A DNA stretch of 64,000 nucleotides from Marinomonas polaris DSM 16579. GTDB taxonomy: Bacteria; Pseudomonadota; Gammaproteobacteria; Pseudomonadales; Marinomonadaceae. A model generated the notes under the pieces. It was not told where the DNA came from, did no database searches, and saw only the letters and a list, made by a program, of their open reading frames with translations. The stretch spans positions 186,001 through 250,000 of the forward strand of contig NZ_FQVF01000002.1 in the NCBI RefSeq assembly GCF_900129155.1, written 5' to 3'. Below are positions 1 through 7,749 of the stretch, one piece after another. Positions within the stretch are counted from its first letter, which is position 1, and the number at the start of each line of letters is the position of its first letter. Made by a program: the position numbers and the translations under genes.

Positions 1-140
1 ACTCTGAAACTCCATAAAGTCGCGCAACTTCGTCGCGTCGAACTGACTTCACCGTAGTAAAACCAAAGCGTAGGGCATCATAAGCGCAGCGTAATGTGCC
101 GTTGAAAGCGAAGCTTTCATTGTGGGTCGCATTTTCTTCT
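1..140 (+). repeat. Partial copy of a dispersed hairpin-rich repeat
   Basis: This stretch matches the right-hand part of a repeat seen three times in tandem at 35424-36514 and once inverted at 40814-41070. Shared landmarks are the start 'GAAACTCCATAAAGTCGCGC', the imperfect palindrome GGCATCATAAGCGCAGCG, and GAAAGCGAAGCTTTC near the end. The copy is cut by the window edge and probably extends upstream. No protein function is claimed for it. Confidence 0.85.
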
Positions 141-258
141 CGACAAACAATGGCCCCAGATCTAATAAAGAAAATGTATTTTATGTCTGCATATACAGTT
201 TATTTTTTAATAGAGAACTTCCTTGCGCGTTTAGCCACTTTAAATAAACCAATTGTAC

Positions 259-486
259 GCGTTTTGTACTGGTAGAAAGTAAGAAAGTCTTTTAGTATCA
301 ATGAATAAGGATTCATAGAGCAGAAATAACGTGCTGTGGATAAATGAAATAACGCGCACGCTCGTTTTTCCAGTTTTAGACTTTGTCAATATCTATATTT
401 ATGTCTTTAAGGTCAGTGACTTATAGTGATGCTAAGGCAGTTTCTGAAATATGTAAACGCGCATGCGCATTAAAAAAATGTTAAAT
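259..486 (+). repeat. Module shared with the GHKL gene upstream region (copy A)
   Basis: Positions 259-369 align closely with 37374-37482. After a divergent middle part, 454-483 (TAAACGCGCATGCGCATTA, then A-rich, then TGTTA) aligns with 37568-37597. In both copies the GTTA core lies 26 bp after the start of the TAAACGCGCAT block. Here the core reads GTTAAAT (480-486), a perfect match to the integron R' consensus GTTRRRY, and it touches the downstream TIR gene. A canonical left attC half was searched for by eye and not found, so the module may be a cassette boundary, a promoter carrier or an unrecognised element. Confidence 0.6.
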
Positions 487-505
487 GAAATCGAGCGGAA
501 AAAGT

Positions 506-1411
506 ATGTCACAGGAAAAAAGTATAAGAATCTATATTGATAATTTTGTTGGTGATGACGGCGAAGCTTTTGCGACAACTTTGAAAGAAAAGCTGGCGGG
601 ATTGAAAATTGATTCGATGTATGAAACTTTCAGTTTTACTGACCTAGGTGAAGGAAATGAAGCAGATCCAAATAATGAAGCTAATACTATAAGCGCAATC
701 AATAATTCTGATATCGTCATTCCGATAGTCACTACTAGTTTTATAAGTTATGTAACCCCGAGGATAGAGTATGCTTATAATTCTATTATTGGTTCTAAAA
801 ATCGATACTTTTTTCCAGTATTACTAAAGGCGACAGACTGGAGTAGTCATGAATGGCTAGTGAGGTCTCAGCTAATCCCTAGAGATGCCACCCCGCTTTA
901 TGAGCACAGCGATAATGAACAAGAAAATTCAATTAATGAGCTAATCAAGTCCGTTAAGACCTCAATTGTGAGGTTATCAAAAGAATTTCATGAAGATGTA
1001 GAAAAGCCAGCAGCACAAGGTAATGGAAAAGGTCTTGTTTTTATTTCACATGATCACGACGATGCAGACTTTGCAGAGTTATTGAAATTAAGACTAGAAA
1101 AAGAAGGAATTGAAAGTTGGATAGATACAGAAAGGCTTAAAATTGGCCAAGATTGGAGAGAAGAAATTGACCAAGGCATTAAAGATAGCGTGGCTGTAAT
1201 AGCCATTATGACTCCGGAAGCTAGAAAATCTGAATATGTTACCTATGAATGGGCATTTGCATGGGGGAAAGGGAAAAAGATATTCCCTCTAATGCTAAAA
1301 CAAACACAATTGCACCCAAGACTTGAGTCCTTACAATATTTGAACTTTACAAATAACCCAACTAGGCCTTGGGAAGAATTGATCTCTTCAATACGAGAGG
1401 TTATCAATTGA
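506..1411 (+). CDS. Tandem TIR-domain protein, putative anti-phage NADase
   Basis: The C-terminal half (about residues 175-301 from this start) is a recognisable TIR domain. It begins with FISHDHDDADFAELL, continues with a WIDTERLKIGQDW box, and has a Glu in YVTYEWAFAWG at the position of the catalytic glutamate of NAD-cleaving TIR domains. The N-terminal half looks like a second, diverged TIR: a NNSDIVIPIVTTSF strand followed by RIEYAY and FPVLLKATDW. Known: bacterial TIR proteins often act in abortive infection through NAD or nucleotide signals. Inferred: a defence role, supported by the attC site 10 bp after the stop. An alternative ATG lies at 485, overlapping the R' core; 506 is preferred because GGAAAA precedes it. 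There is no membrane segment. Confidence 0.8.
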   Translation: MSQEKSIRIYIDNFVGDDGEAFATTLKEKLAGLKIDSMYETFSFTDLGEGNEADPNNEANTISAINNSDIVIPIVTTSFISYVTPRIEYAYNSIIGSKNRYFFPVLLKATDWSSHEWLVRSQLIPRDATPLYEHSDNEQENSINELIKSVKTSIVRLSKEFHEDVEKPAAQGNGKGLVFISHDHDDADFAELLKLRLEKEGIESWIDTERLKIGQDWREEIDQGIKDSVAVIAIMTPEARKSEYVTYEWAFAWGKGKKIFPLMLKQTQLHPRLESLQYLNFTNNPTRPWEELISSIREVIN

Positions 1412-1420
1412 GGGTAGATC

Positions 1421-1495
1421 ATTTAACAAGTCAATCAACTTCGCGCCTTCGGCGCCGGACGCAGCAAAGCTGCGCAGGTTATTGAGGCGTTAACC
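1421..1495 (+). other. Integron attC recombination site
   Basis: The left core ATTTAAC (1421-1427) fits RYYYAAC. The right core is GTTAACC (1489-1495). Between them the site shows the attC layout: TAAC, 3-nt unpaired spacer AAG, L'' TCAAT (1431-1435), an extrahelical C, then AAC; on the other side GTT, L' ATTGA (1481-1485), spacer GGC, GTTA. The centre holds two small hairpins, GCGCCttcGGCGC and GCAGCaaaGCTGC. It starts 10 bp after the TIR stop and ends 14 bp before the dfr start, as in a cassette array. The structure was read by eye and not folded computationally. Confidence 0.88.
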
Positions 1496-1509
1496 CTCAC
1501 TGGAGTCGT

Positions 1510-1980
1510 ATGAAATTATCGTTAATCGCAGCAGTTTCTGAAAATGGTGTGATAGGCTCAGGCTTAGATATACCTTGGTCTGTTAAAGGTGAGCAGTTGC
1601 TGTTTAAAGCTATGACATATAATCAATGGTTAATTGTTGGTAGAAAGACTTTTGAGTCTATGGGGAAGCTCCCAAATAGAAAATATGCGGTAATTACTCG
1701 CTCTGGGTTAAAATCAGACGATAAAGATGTATTCTATTTTTCATCAATTGATAATGCATTATCTACACTGAAAAATGTTACCGACCATGCATTTGTGTCT
1801 GGTGGTGGAGAAATTTATAAAGCACTTATCCATCGCGCCGATTCACTGCACATATCGACTGTCCATACAGATATTGACGGTGATGTGTTTTTTCCTCAAG
1901 TTCCTGATGGCTATAGTGAAGTATTCAAACAACGATTTAGTTCAAACTTAGATTATACGTATCGCATTTGGCAAAAGTAG
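1510..1980 (+). CDS. dfrA: Dihydrofolate reductase, DfrA1-type (integron cassette family)
   Basis: The 156-residue product carries the DHFR pattern: an N-terminal [16 protein letters not shown] strand, DIPWS with the substrate-binding acid, [29 protein letters not shown] and the [12 protein letters not shown] nucleotide loop. From memory the sequence follows trimethoprim-resistance DfrA1-group enzymes along its whole length rather than chromosomal FolA. TGGAG at 1500-1504 is the ribosome site. The gene sits just after an attC site, as cassette-borne dfr genes do, but no attC is visible after it, so it could be fixed in place. Known: DfrA enzymes reduce dihydrofolate with NADPH and are poorly inhibited by trimethoprim. 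Resistance by this copy is inferred only. Confidence 0.9.
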   Translation: MKLSLIAAVSENGVIGSGLDIPWSVKGEQLLFKAMTYNQWLIVGRKTFESMGKLPNRKYAVITRSGLKSDDKDVFYFSSIDNALSTLKNVTDHAFVSGGGEIYKALIHRADSLHISTVHTDIDGDVFFPQVPDGYSEVFKQRFSSNLDYTYRIWQK

Positions 1981-2097
1981 ATTTAGGGTCAAAAGTAGAT
2001 TTAGCCATAAGAAGCGGTGGCAGTTTTGGAGATAGAGTTTTTATCAGTCCCAACCCCCCCTAAGAACCCCAGCATTCCATATCAAACCGGAGACAAA

Positions 2098-2265
2098 ATG
2101 GATTTAGTCTTACCATCCTCAAAATATATCCAAAGCTATAACGAATACATCGAAGAGTTGGGTGATGAAGTTCGTTATCCTTTTCCTATGGGTTTTGATC
2201 ATCAAGATATAGCACAATTGAAATACAGCAAGATTCGGGTCGGCAGTCATCATTTCGTTTCCTAA
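2098..2265 (+). pseudogene. N-terminal fragment of a GNAT-family acetyltransferase
   Basis: The short reading frame begins MDLVLPSSKYIQSYNEYIEE and continues with an ELGDEVRYPFPMGFDHQD segment, which recalls the first 40 residues of a family of predicted GNAT acetyltransferases. The acetyl-CoA-binding part is missing: after about residue 41 the frame runs into unrelated residues and stops. It is read here as a truncated gene remnant beside the dfr cassette. The frame is open further upstream to 2017, but that part has no family resemblance. Two near-identical 'AAAAGTAGATTTAG' copies at about 1973-2003 lie between it and dfr. Confidence 0.5.
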
Positions 2266-2324
2266 TATGACATCTGTTCGGGCACGTGCCCTTTAATTGT
2301 CAGCAGAAATAGGAGAAATAATCG

Positions 2325-3089
2325 ATGAACATACTGGCCAACAAAGTTGCTATTGTTACCGGTGCCAGCACTGGTATTGGCTACGCAACTGCGAAGCTTT
2401 TTGCGAAAGAAGGTGCTGCCGTCGTGGTGGCTGCACGGCGACAAACAGAGCTTGATGATCTTGCGGGCTCAATCAATGCGGAAGGAGGGCGGGCGCTGGC
2501 ATTAGCGGGTGACGTTGGTGATGAAGCTTTTGCCAAAGCTCTGGTAGATAAGGCGGTAAGTCACTTTGGTGGATTAGATATCGCTTTCAACAATGCAGCT
2601 ATCTTAGGTGCTATGGGCCCTGTCTCGGAGATGTCGCAAACGGATTGGAATCAGGTCATTGCGACGAACTTAACCAGTGCATTTTTGGCGGCAAAGTACC
2701 AATTGCCTGCTATGGAAGCCCGAAAAGGAGGTTCGTTAATTTTTACCTCTACCTTTGTTGGTTACACCGCAGGTATGCCAGGCATGGTGGCCTATGCAGC
2801 CAGTAAAGCTGGTCTTATTGGGTTGACTCAAGTGCTGGCAACAGAGCATGGGCCTCAGAACATCCGAGTTAATGCTCTTCTGCCTGGTGGCACCGATACG
2901 GCAGCGGGACGTGAGTTTGCCAATACGCCAGAAGCATTGGCGTTTGTACGCAACCTGCATGCTCTTAAGCGTATGGCGACACCAGATGAAATTGCTCAGT
3001 CCGCATTGTATTTAGCATCCGATGCCTCGAGTTTTACAACGGGTTCCGCGATGTTGGTAGATGGCGGTGTTTCCATAAATCGTGTCTGA
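2325..3089 (+). CDS. SDR-family NAD(P)-dependent oxidoreductase
   Basis: This 254-residue classical short-chain dehydrogenase has the cofactor motif TGASTGIG near residue 14, NNAAILG near residue 90, catalytic Ser in SLIFTSTFVG and catalytic Tyr/Lys in YAASKAG. The C-terminus MLVDGGVS is typical of the family. TAGGAGA precedes the ATG. The substrate cannot be deduced. The next gene, an Ada-like regulator, starts 14 bp after the stop, so the two are probably cotranscribed, but no functional link is obvious. Confidence 0.9.
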   Translation: MNILANKVAIVTGASTGIGYATAKLFAKEGAAVVVAARRQTELDDLAGSINAEGGRALALAGDVGDEAFAKALVDKAVSHFGGLDIAFNNAAILGAMGPVSEMSQTDWNQVIATNLTSAFLAAKYQLPAMEARKGGSLIFTSTFVGYTAGMPGMVAYAASKAGLIGLTQVLATEHGPQNIRVNALLPGGTDTAAGREFANTPEALAFVRNLHALKRMATPDEIAQSALYLASDASSFTTGSAMLVDGGVSINRV

Positions 3090-3102
3090 GAGAGGTCGCG
3101 CC

Positions 3103-3945
3103 ATGTCGGATTATGATCGAATTGCAAGCGCTATGGCTTATTTGGTTGATAGGGCAGTGGATCAGCCCAGCCTTGAAGAGATAGCCGCCCATGTGCATTT
3201 GAGTCCGTATCACTTTCAAAGGCTATTTTGTCGGTGGGCGGGAACTACGCCGAAGCGCTTTTTACAGGTCCTGACATTGGAGCGAGGCAAGGTGTTGCTG
3301 GAGAATTCTCATTCCTTGCTCGAAGTATCACATGAACTTGGATTAAGTGGTAGCTCAAGGTTACATGACCATTTTGTACAGCTGGAAGCTGTCACACCTG
3401 GTGAGTATAAAAGTCGAGGTAAGCAGGTTCAAATTGAGTACGGCGTACATACCACCCCACTGGGGCCTATGTTTGTCGCGGTAACCCAGCGGGGTGTTTG
3501 CCGAGCAGAGTTCATGGACTGCAATAACATGGACGAGATGCTAGATAATTTGCATAACGCTTGGCCGCTCAGTTCAATCAGGGAGAGTCTCCCATCTACG
3601 CGCCATGTTGTTGATGCGTTTTTTGGCAGTGATACAGCCGCCAAACAAGGTCCGCTATCGATCCACGTGAAGGGGACAAATTTTCAGATCGCTGTATGGC
3701 GGGCGCTGCTAAAAATACCACCGGGCGCTGTGGCCAGCTATGCTCAGGTAGCCACAGCACTTGGTGCACCCCGATCTGCAAGAGCCGTTGGTAACGCCAT
3801 TGGGGCAAATCCTGTTGCGTTACTGATTCCCTGCCACCGAGTGATACAGCAAAGTGGGGCGCTTGGTGGCTACCGTTGGGGCCCTGCCAAGAAGCTTATG
3901 GTACAAACATGGGAAAGAATGCGGGATGAAACGGTTGTACAGTAA
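3103..3945 (+). CDS. AraC-type HTH / O6-methylguanine-DNA methyltransferase (Ada-like)
   Basis: This is a two-part protein of 280 residues. Residues about 5-105 form an AraC-type DNA-binding domain (LEEIAAHVHLSPYHFQRLF and a second helix-turn-helix). The C-terminal third is the alkyltransferase domain, with GTNFQIAVWRALLKIPPG, RAVGNAIGANP and the acceptor cysteine in IPCHRVI. The N-terminal zinc/phosphotriester domain of full-length Ada is absent. Known: such proteins remove methyl groups from O6-methylguanine and may activate their own transcription. ATG 3103 is preferred over GTG 3082 because GAGAGAGG lies just upstream of it. Confidence 0.9.
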   Translation: MSDYDRIASAMAYLVDRAVDQPSLEEIAAHVHLSPYHFQRLFCRWAGTTPKRFLQVLTLERGKVLLENSHSLLEVSHELGLSGSSRLHDHFVQLEAVTPGEYKSRGKQVQIEYGVHTTPLGPMFVAVTQRGVCRAEFMDCNNMDEMLDNLHNAWPLSSIRESLPSTRHVVDAFFGSDTAAKQGPLSIHVKGTNFQIAVWRALLKIPPGAVASYAQVATALGAPRSARAVGNAIGANPVALLIPCHRVIQQSGALGGYRWGPAKKLMVQTWERMRDETVVQ

Positions 3946-4214
3946 TTTAGATTGAGATGATAAATAGAGGGGGACGCCAAGCAAACGTTTCTTGATGTTC
4001 AGCAGGTATTATCATTGCCTCAGTTAGATATCGAGTAGAGCGTTATTTGCCGACAAAGAACGCATTATGACAAGTCACGTTTTGACGGCCTAAAGGCCGA
4101 CCTACAAAAGTAATCGCAAATAATGTTCAGATGAGTCTATCAAAGCGTGATTCGTTGAACCTGTCTCCCTCTCCGAATCGCATCCATTTTCTACAATTCC
4201 ATTGACTTTCATCT
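3946..4214. other. Intergenic region with a diverged hairpin of the dispersed repeat
   Basis: No gene is visible. At 4084-4107 the hairpin GACGGCCTAAAGGCCGACC, read on the minus strand, begins GTAGGTCGGCC. That resembles the terminal GTAGGTCGTCCTTCAGGGCG hairpin of the repeat copies at 35.4-36.5 kb. A -35-like TTGACT lies at 4202-4207, just before the palindrome at 4215. Confidence 0.4.
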
Positions 4215-4246
4215 GTTCTTTATATAGAACGTTCTATATAAAGAAC
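4215..4246. promoter_or_regulatory. 32-bp perfect palindrome, likely operator of the azl regulator
   Basis: GTTCTTTATATAGAAC at 4215-4230 is followed directly by its exact reverse complement at 4231-4246. Each half is itself close to a palindrome (GTTC...GAAC). It lies 15 bp before the regulator start and overlaps the expected promoter, so autoregulation by the XRE-cupin protein is inferred. Confidence 0.75.
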
Positions 4247-4261
4247 AATTTGAGATGCATT

Positions 4262-4837
4262 ATGAATAAACCCATTCTCGGCTCGTTGGGTCGAAATATA
4301 CAAAAATTGCGTATGGCAAAGGGGCTGTCTTTGTCTCAGCTTGCGCTAGATGCTGGGCTGGCGAAGTCTAACTTGTCTCGTATTGAGCAAGGTGAGGGCA
4401 ATCCGACTTTAGAAACGATTTGGCGTTTGGCCGTACAGCTGGATGTTCCGTTTGGGGATCTTGTTGCCAGTGTGGAGTCGCCACTGGGAGAAAACGGTGT
4501 ACAGGTAAGGTTGATCGATCAAGGCGAGGGGAATCCTCGCGTCGATGTGTATTGGATGTCTTGCGCGCCGAACACTGTTAAGCAATCAGAGCCGCATATT
4601 GCTGGTACGACAGAAGCCATCACCTTAATAAGTGGGAAATTGTTGGCAGGTGAAAATAATGATCTGCACCATTTGGAAATTGGCAAAGCCCATACTTTTG
4701 CGGCCGATGTTCCGCACTGTTATCAAACTGACGATTCATGGGCGACCTTAATGGTGGTCATTACCTATGCTAAACAGGACAGCACTAAACAGGCTGATGC
4801 TAAACAGAACGATGCCATACAGGAGGTAAAATCATGA
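4262..4837 (+). CDS. XRE-family regulator with C-terminal cupin domain
   Basis: The 191-residue protein has an N-terminal helix-turn-helix (LRMAKGLSLSQLALDAGLAKSNLSRIE, about residues 16-42) and a C-terminal cupin-like beta-barrel (about residues 75-175). It overlaps azlC by four bases (ATGA), so it belongs to the azlCD operon. Known: this HTH-cupin architecture is common next to AzlCD transporters. The start at 4262 is chosen because the upstream extension would run through the palindrome at 4215-4246. The tail has a short Lys/Gln-rich repeat (AKQ-D) before the stop. Confidence 0.88.
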   Translation: MNKPILGSLGRNIQKLRMAKGLSLSQLALDAGLAKSNLSRIEQGEGNPTLETIWRLAVQLDVPFGDLVASVESPLGENGVQVRLIDQGEGNPRVDVYWMSCAPNTVKQSEPHIAGTTEAITLISGKLLAGENNDLHHLEIGKAHTFAADVPHCYQTDDSWATLMVVITYAKQDSTKQADAKQNDAIQEVKS

Positions 4838-5556
4838 GTACGACAACCCAAATTCTTGCCGGAACACCTTGGAAGCAGGGTGTAAAAGACGCGATTCCGT
4901 TACTTGGCGGTTATATTCCGGTGGCCATTTCTTTTGGTCTGATTTCCGTTCAGTCTGGCTTTAGTGTGTTAGAGACTATTCTTATCTCTGCCTTTATTTA
5001 TGCAGGCGCATCACAGTTTCTTTTTGTTGCTATGGCCGCTTCTGGCGCACCTCTATGGCTGGTGGTCATCATGACGTTGTTAATTAATGCACGGCACATT
5101 GTTTATGGGCCAAATCTTTCACCCTACCTAAATCATGATAAGAAGTGGCTTCCACTCATGCATGGTTTAACGGATCAGATCTTTGCGCTTGCTCATGCCC
5201 GTTTGCCTCAGCTTCCAGATCAGGCGCGGATAGGCTGGTACACTGGCGCGGCGGTGTTGGCTTGGCTGAGTTGGGTTGCTGGTACCGCACTGGGTGCCAT
5301 TGCCGGTGACGAATTGACGCAACGTTGGCCATTAATCAACGATATTTTGCCATTTGCACTACCAGCGCTGTTTTTCGTTTTAATCGTTCCACGTTGCAAT
5401 AATCGTCTATGGACACTGACGATTGCCTTGTCAGCTGTTGCCTCTGTAATTTTGAAAATGTTAGGTTACCCGAATGTCGCTATTCCATTAGCCGCGATGA
5501 GCGGTGCAGTGCTGTTTTATGCGTTAAAGAATCGACGTATTTTGGGAGGACAATGA
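4834..5556 (+). CDS. azlC: AzlC-family branched-chain amino acid exporter subunit
   Basis: This 240-residue integral membrane protein has the AzlC pattern: an N-terminal GVKDAIPLLGGYIPVAISFG segment, FIYAGASQFLFVAM, NARHIVYGPNLSPYL and several hydrophobic helices. Known: AzlC works with AzlD in export of branched-chain amino acids or their analogues. The start overlaps the regulator stop and the stop overlaps the azlD start, giving a tight three-gene operon. Confidence 0.92.
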   Translation: MSTTTQILAGTPWKQGVKDAIPLLGGYIPVAISFGLISVQSGFSVLETILISAFIYAGASQFLFVAMAASGAPLWLVVIMTLLINARHIVYGPNLSPYLNHDKKWLPLMHGLTDQIFALAHARLPQLPDQARIGWYTGAAVLAWLSWVAGTALGAIAGDELTQRWPLINDILPFALPALFFVLIVPRCNNRLWTLTIALSAVASVILKMLGYPNVAIPLAAMSGAVLFYALKNRRILGGQ

Positions 5557-5900
5557 GTATGGATACATCTATGTGGTTGGCACTTGTCAGCATTGCCATT
5601 GGCACGTATTTGCTTCGCCTCTTGCCGTATATTTGGATGAAACGAAGCTTGGCGAAGAGACAAACGGAGGACGGCATAGGATCAATGCCGACTTGGTTAA
5701 CTATATTGGGACCCACCATGATCGCTGCAATGTTTGGTACTTCTTTAGTGCCTACTCACTCTGATGCTTTGTCATGGCTAGCGACTGGTCTTGGGATACT
5801 GGTTACCTTTGGAGTGTGGACGCGCACACGATCTATGGGCTTGCCTATTTTATTTGGGGTCGTGGCATTTGGAATGGTGACGCTAATTTTACCTATATGA
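5553..5900 (+). CDS. azlD: AzlD-family membrane protein
   Basis: This 115-residue protein with about four hydrophobic segments is the small partner of AzlC. LLRLLPYIW near the N-terminus and the LGPTMIAAMF segment fit the AzlD family. The ATG at 5553 overlaps the azlC stop (ATGA) and has GGGAGGA just upstream; this is preferred over the longer frame that runs inside azlC. Confidence 0.9.
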   Translation: MSMDTSMWLALVSIAIGTYLLRLLPYIWMKRSLAKRQTEDGIGSMPTWLTILGPTMIAAMFGTSLVPTHSDALSWLATGLGILVTFGVWTRTRSMGLPILFGVVAFGMVTLILPI

Positions 5901-5938
5901 AAAAAATAGATTGCTAAGACAATAAATAGACAAGTCAA

Positions 5939-5980
5939 TTTGTGGTAGATGAAAAGCTAAGTTTTTTCATTTGCCACAAA
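5939..5980. terminator. Large stem-loop after azlD
   Basis: TTTGTGGTAGATGAAAA pairs with TTTTTTCATTTGCCACAAA across a short loop. No clear U-tract follows on either strand, so it may be a terminator, an RNA-stability hairpin or both. Confidence 0.45.
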
Positions 5981-6132
5981 ACCCCTCTAAAACATTTCCT
6001 CCTATGGATAGCTTGTTGTCTCCACTCAAGGTACATTGGTTACTCGATCTGTACATTTATTAAGATCGACATTGGTTAGTTAAGGCCTACCAGCGTTATT
6101 TCCTGGGATATTGGCGTTCAAAGGAGTGCGAG

Positions 6133-6822
6133 ATGCAAGCTAAGTTTACCGTTCAAATTGATTCTTTCCATAAAATCAGCAACATTCAAAATGCGTGGTC
6201 CCATGAGGATTATCGTGCCCTAATGAGCATTATGGATTTTGATGATGATGTGGATAAAATGGACGCGGCAGAGCTCAGAGAAATGTGCATGATGTCACTA
6301 AATGATCTTGAGCCTGCGGATGCCGCAAAGGCAGTGCTGACTCATTTATTCCCTGAGTTATCTAAAGGGAAAATAGATCAAATTAGCCACGATATGATTG
6401 ATGATCGTTCGTGGGAAGAGTATCCAGATTGCTTATTTCATGAGCGTTTCTTTAGTGCTTATGCCTTATTGCGCGAAGCTTTTAATGGGATATTTGCAAA
6501 GCCAACAGGTGTTGAGCTTGTCATTACGGTTGCCGCTGAACGTGTTGAAGACATGGCGATTTTTGATGAGTCATTACATTCTTCAATTGTGCGGTTATTG
6601 GCTAGCGGACAAGGCGATGATGCGTTAATCAATCGCTTATACGAAGACCAAATCAAAGGGACGAAGTTTCCCGAAGCTCCGGGTCTGGTGTGGCAGTTGA
6701 AGCAGATAGCAGACGCTGGTTTAACGCGTCAATTTAGTTTGGTTAGTTCCTATTTTTGGATGGAAAACTTCGAACAAGTTGAAAGCTTTGATGCAGTGTC
6801 TCATGCAGACGAAGAAAATTAG
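6133..6822 (+). CDS. Conserved-looking hypothetical cytosolic protein
   Basis: The 229-residue product is not recognised. It is acidic (FDDDVDKMDAAE near residue 37; DAVSHADEEN at the C-terminus), has no signal peptide or membrane segment, and looks largely helical. AAAGGAG lies at a good distance before the ATG, and a terminator-like hairpin follows at 6861, so it appears to be a single-gene unit. No function is proposed. Confidence 0.8.
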   Translation: MQAKFTVQIDSFHKISNIQNAWSHEDYRALMSIMDFDDDVDKMDAAELREMCMMSLNDLEPADAAKAVLTHLFPELSKGKIDQISHDMIDDRSWEEYPDCLFHERFFSAYALLREAFNGIFAKPTGVELVITVAAERVEDMAIFDESLHSSIVRLLASGQGDDALINRLYEDQIKGTKFPEAPGLVWQLKQIADAGLTRQFSLVSSYFWMENFEQVESFDAVSHADEEN

Positions 6823-6860
6823 TCTAATAGCGTGAGTTGAATCAGTCTTACTAAGACGAC

Positions 6861-6888
6861 AGAAAGCGGATCAAATGATTCGCTTTCT
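6861..6888 (+). terminator. Hairpin after the hypothetical gene
   Basis: AGAAAGCG at 6861 pairs with CGCTTTCT at 6881-6888, with the stem continuing inward through ATCA/TGAT. ACTTTTCG follows, a weak U-tract. Confidence 0.6.
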
Positions 6889-7010
6889 ACTTTTCGAACT
6901 TGGCAATAATTAGGTATTTCGATTCAAATCAGGTTTTAATAATAGGCATCAGATCTATTTTTTAAACATTACTTTTTTATGAACGAAAGTACTTAATCAC
7001 GAGGTTTAAG

Positions 7011-7457
7011 ATGACCAATTCCCCTATTCAAATTGTTTGTCAAAGTTGCACTACAAAAAATCGCGTACCTAAAGATAAGCTTGGCAATAAACCTCTTTGT
7101 GGGAAGTGTAAGCAGCCAGTTCTTTCTACAAGTCCTGTTAAAGGAAGTGATCAAAACTTTAGACGCTATATTACAGATAATGACCTTCCTGTTGTGGTGG
7201 ACTTTTGGGCATCTTGGTGTGGACCATGTCAGCAATTCGCGCCAATTTTCGAACAAGTAGCAGGTGAAATGTCGATACAAGCTTGTTTCTTGAAGCTAGA
7301 TACTGAGCAGAGCCAAACAACGGCTGGTGGTTATAATATTCGTTCTATTCCTACTCTAATGATATTTCATCATGGCAAAGAAGTGGCGCGTCTATCTGGC
7401 GCTTTGCCAAAAGCACAGTTTCAACAATGGTTAGCGCAGAATTTGCCAGCGGTTTAA
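7011..7457 (+). CDS. trxC: Thioredoxin 2 (zinc-containing)
   Basis: The 148-residue protein has an N-terminal zinc ribbon with two Cys pairs (VCQSC and LCGKC) and a thioredoxin domain with active site WASWCGPCQQF. IRSIPTLMIFHHGKEV carries the conserved cis-proline. Known: TrxC reduces cytosolic disulfides and is linked to oxidative stress. It is convergent with the ferredoxin gene, with only 24 bp between the stops. Confidence 0.95.
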   Translation: MTNSPIQIVCQSCTTKNRVPKDKLGNKPLCGKCKQPVLSTSPVKGSDQNFRRYITDNDLPVVVDFWASWCGPCQQFAPIFEQVAGEMSIQACFLKLDTEQSQTTAGGYNIRSIPTLMIFHHGKEVARLSGALPKAQFQQWLAQNLPAV

Positions 7458-7481
7458 GATGTTTTGGATATTGGCAGGACG

Positions 7482-7739
7482 TTAAACGCTGGTATCAAAA
7501 TGCATTTCTACAAACTTCTCGTATAACGCTTCTTCGGTTTCACGTCTGTCAGGGTCGGGTTTTACACAGTCGATCGGGCAGACGGCGACGCAGGTGGGTT
7601 GGTCGTAGTGACCAACACATTCTGTGCATTTATCTGGATCGATGACATAAATCTTCGCGCCCATGGTGATGGCTTCGTTCGGACATTCTGGTTCGCACAT
7701 GTCGCAGTTTATGCATCGATCGTTGATTAATAATGCCAT
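7482..7739 (-). CDS. YfhL-family 2x[4Fe-4S] ferredoxin
   Basis: This 85-residue ferredoxin has two cluster motifs: CINCDMCEPECP and, with the family's insertion, CTECVGHYDQPTCVAVCP. Length and C-terminal extension fit the YfhL/Fdx family. It lies 10 bp downstream of trhP on the same strand. Known: E. coli YfhL is linked to U32-peptidase-like tRNA hydroxylation, so a shared operon is a meaningful context. It probably supplies electrons or clusters to TrhP (inference). Confidence 0.9.
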   Translation of the reverse strand: MALLINDRCINCDMCEPECPNEAITMGAKIYVIDPDKCTECVGHYDQPTCVAVCPIDCVKPDPDRRETEEALYEKFVEMHFDTSV

Positions 7740-7749
7740 GCTGTAACCT

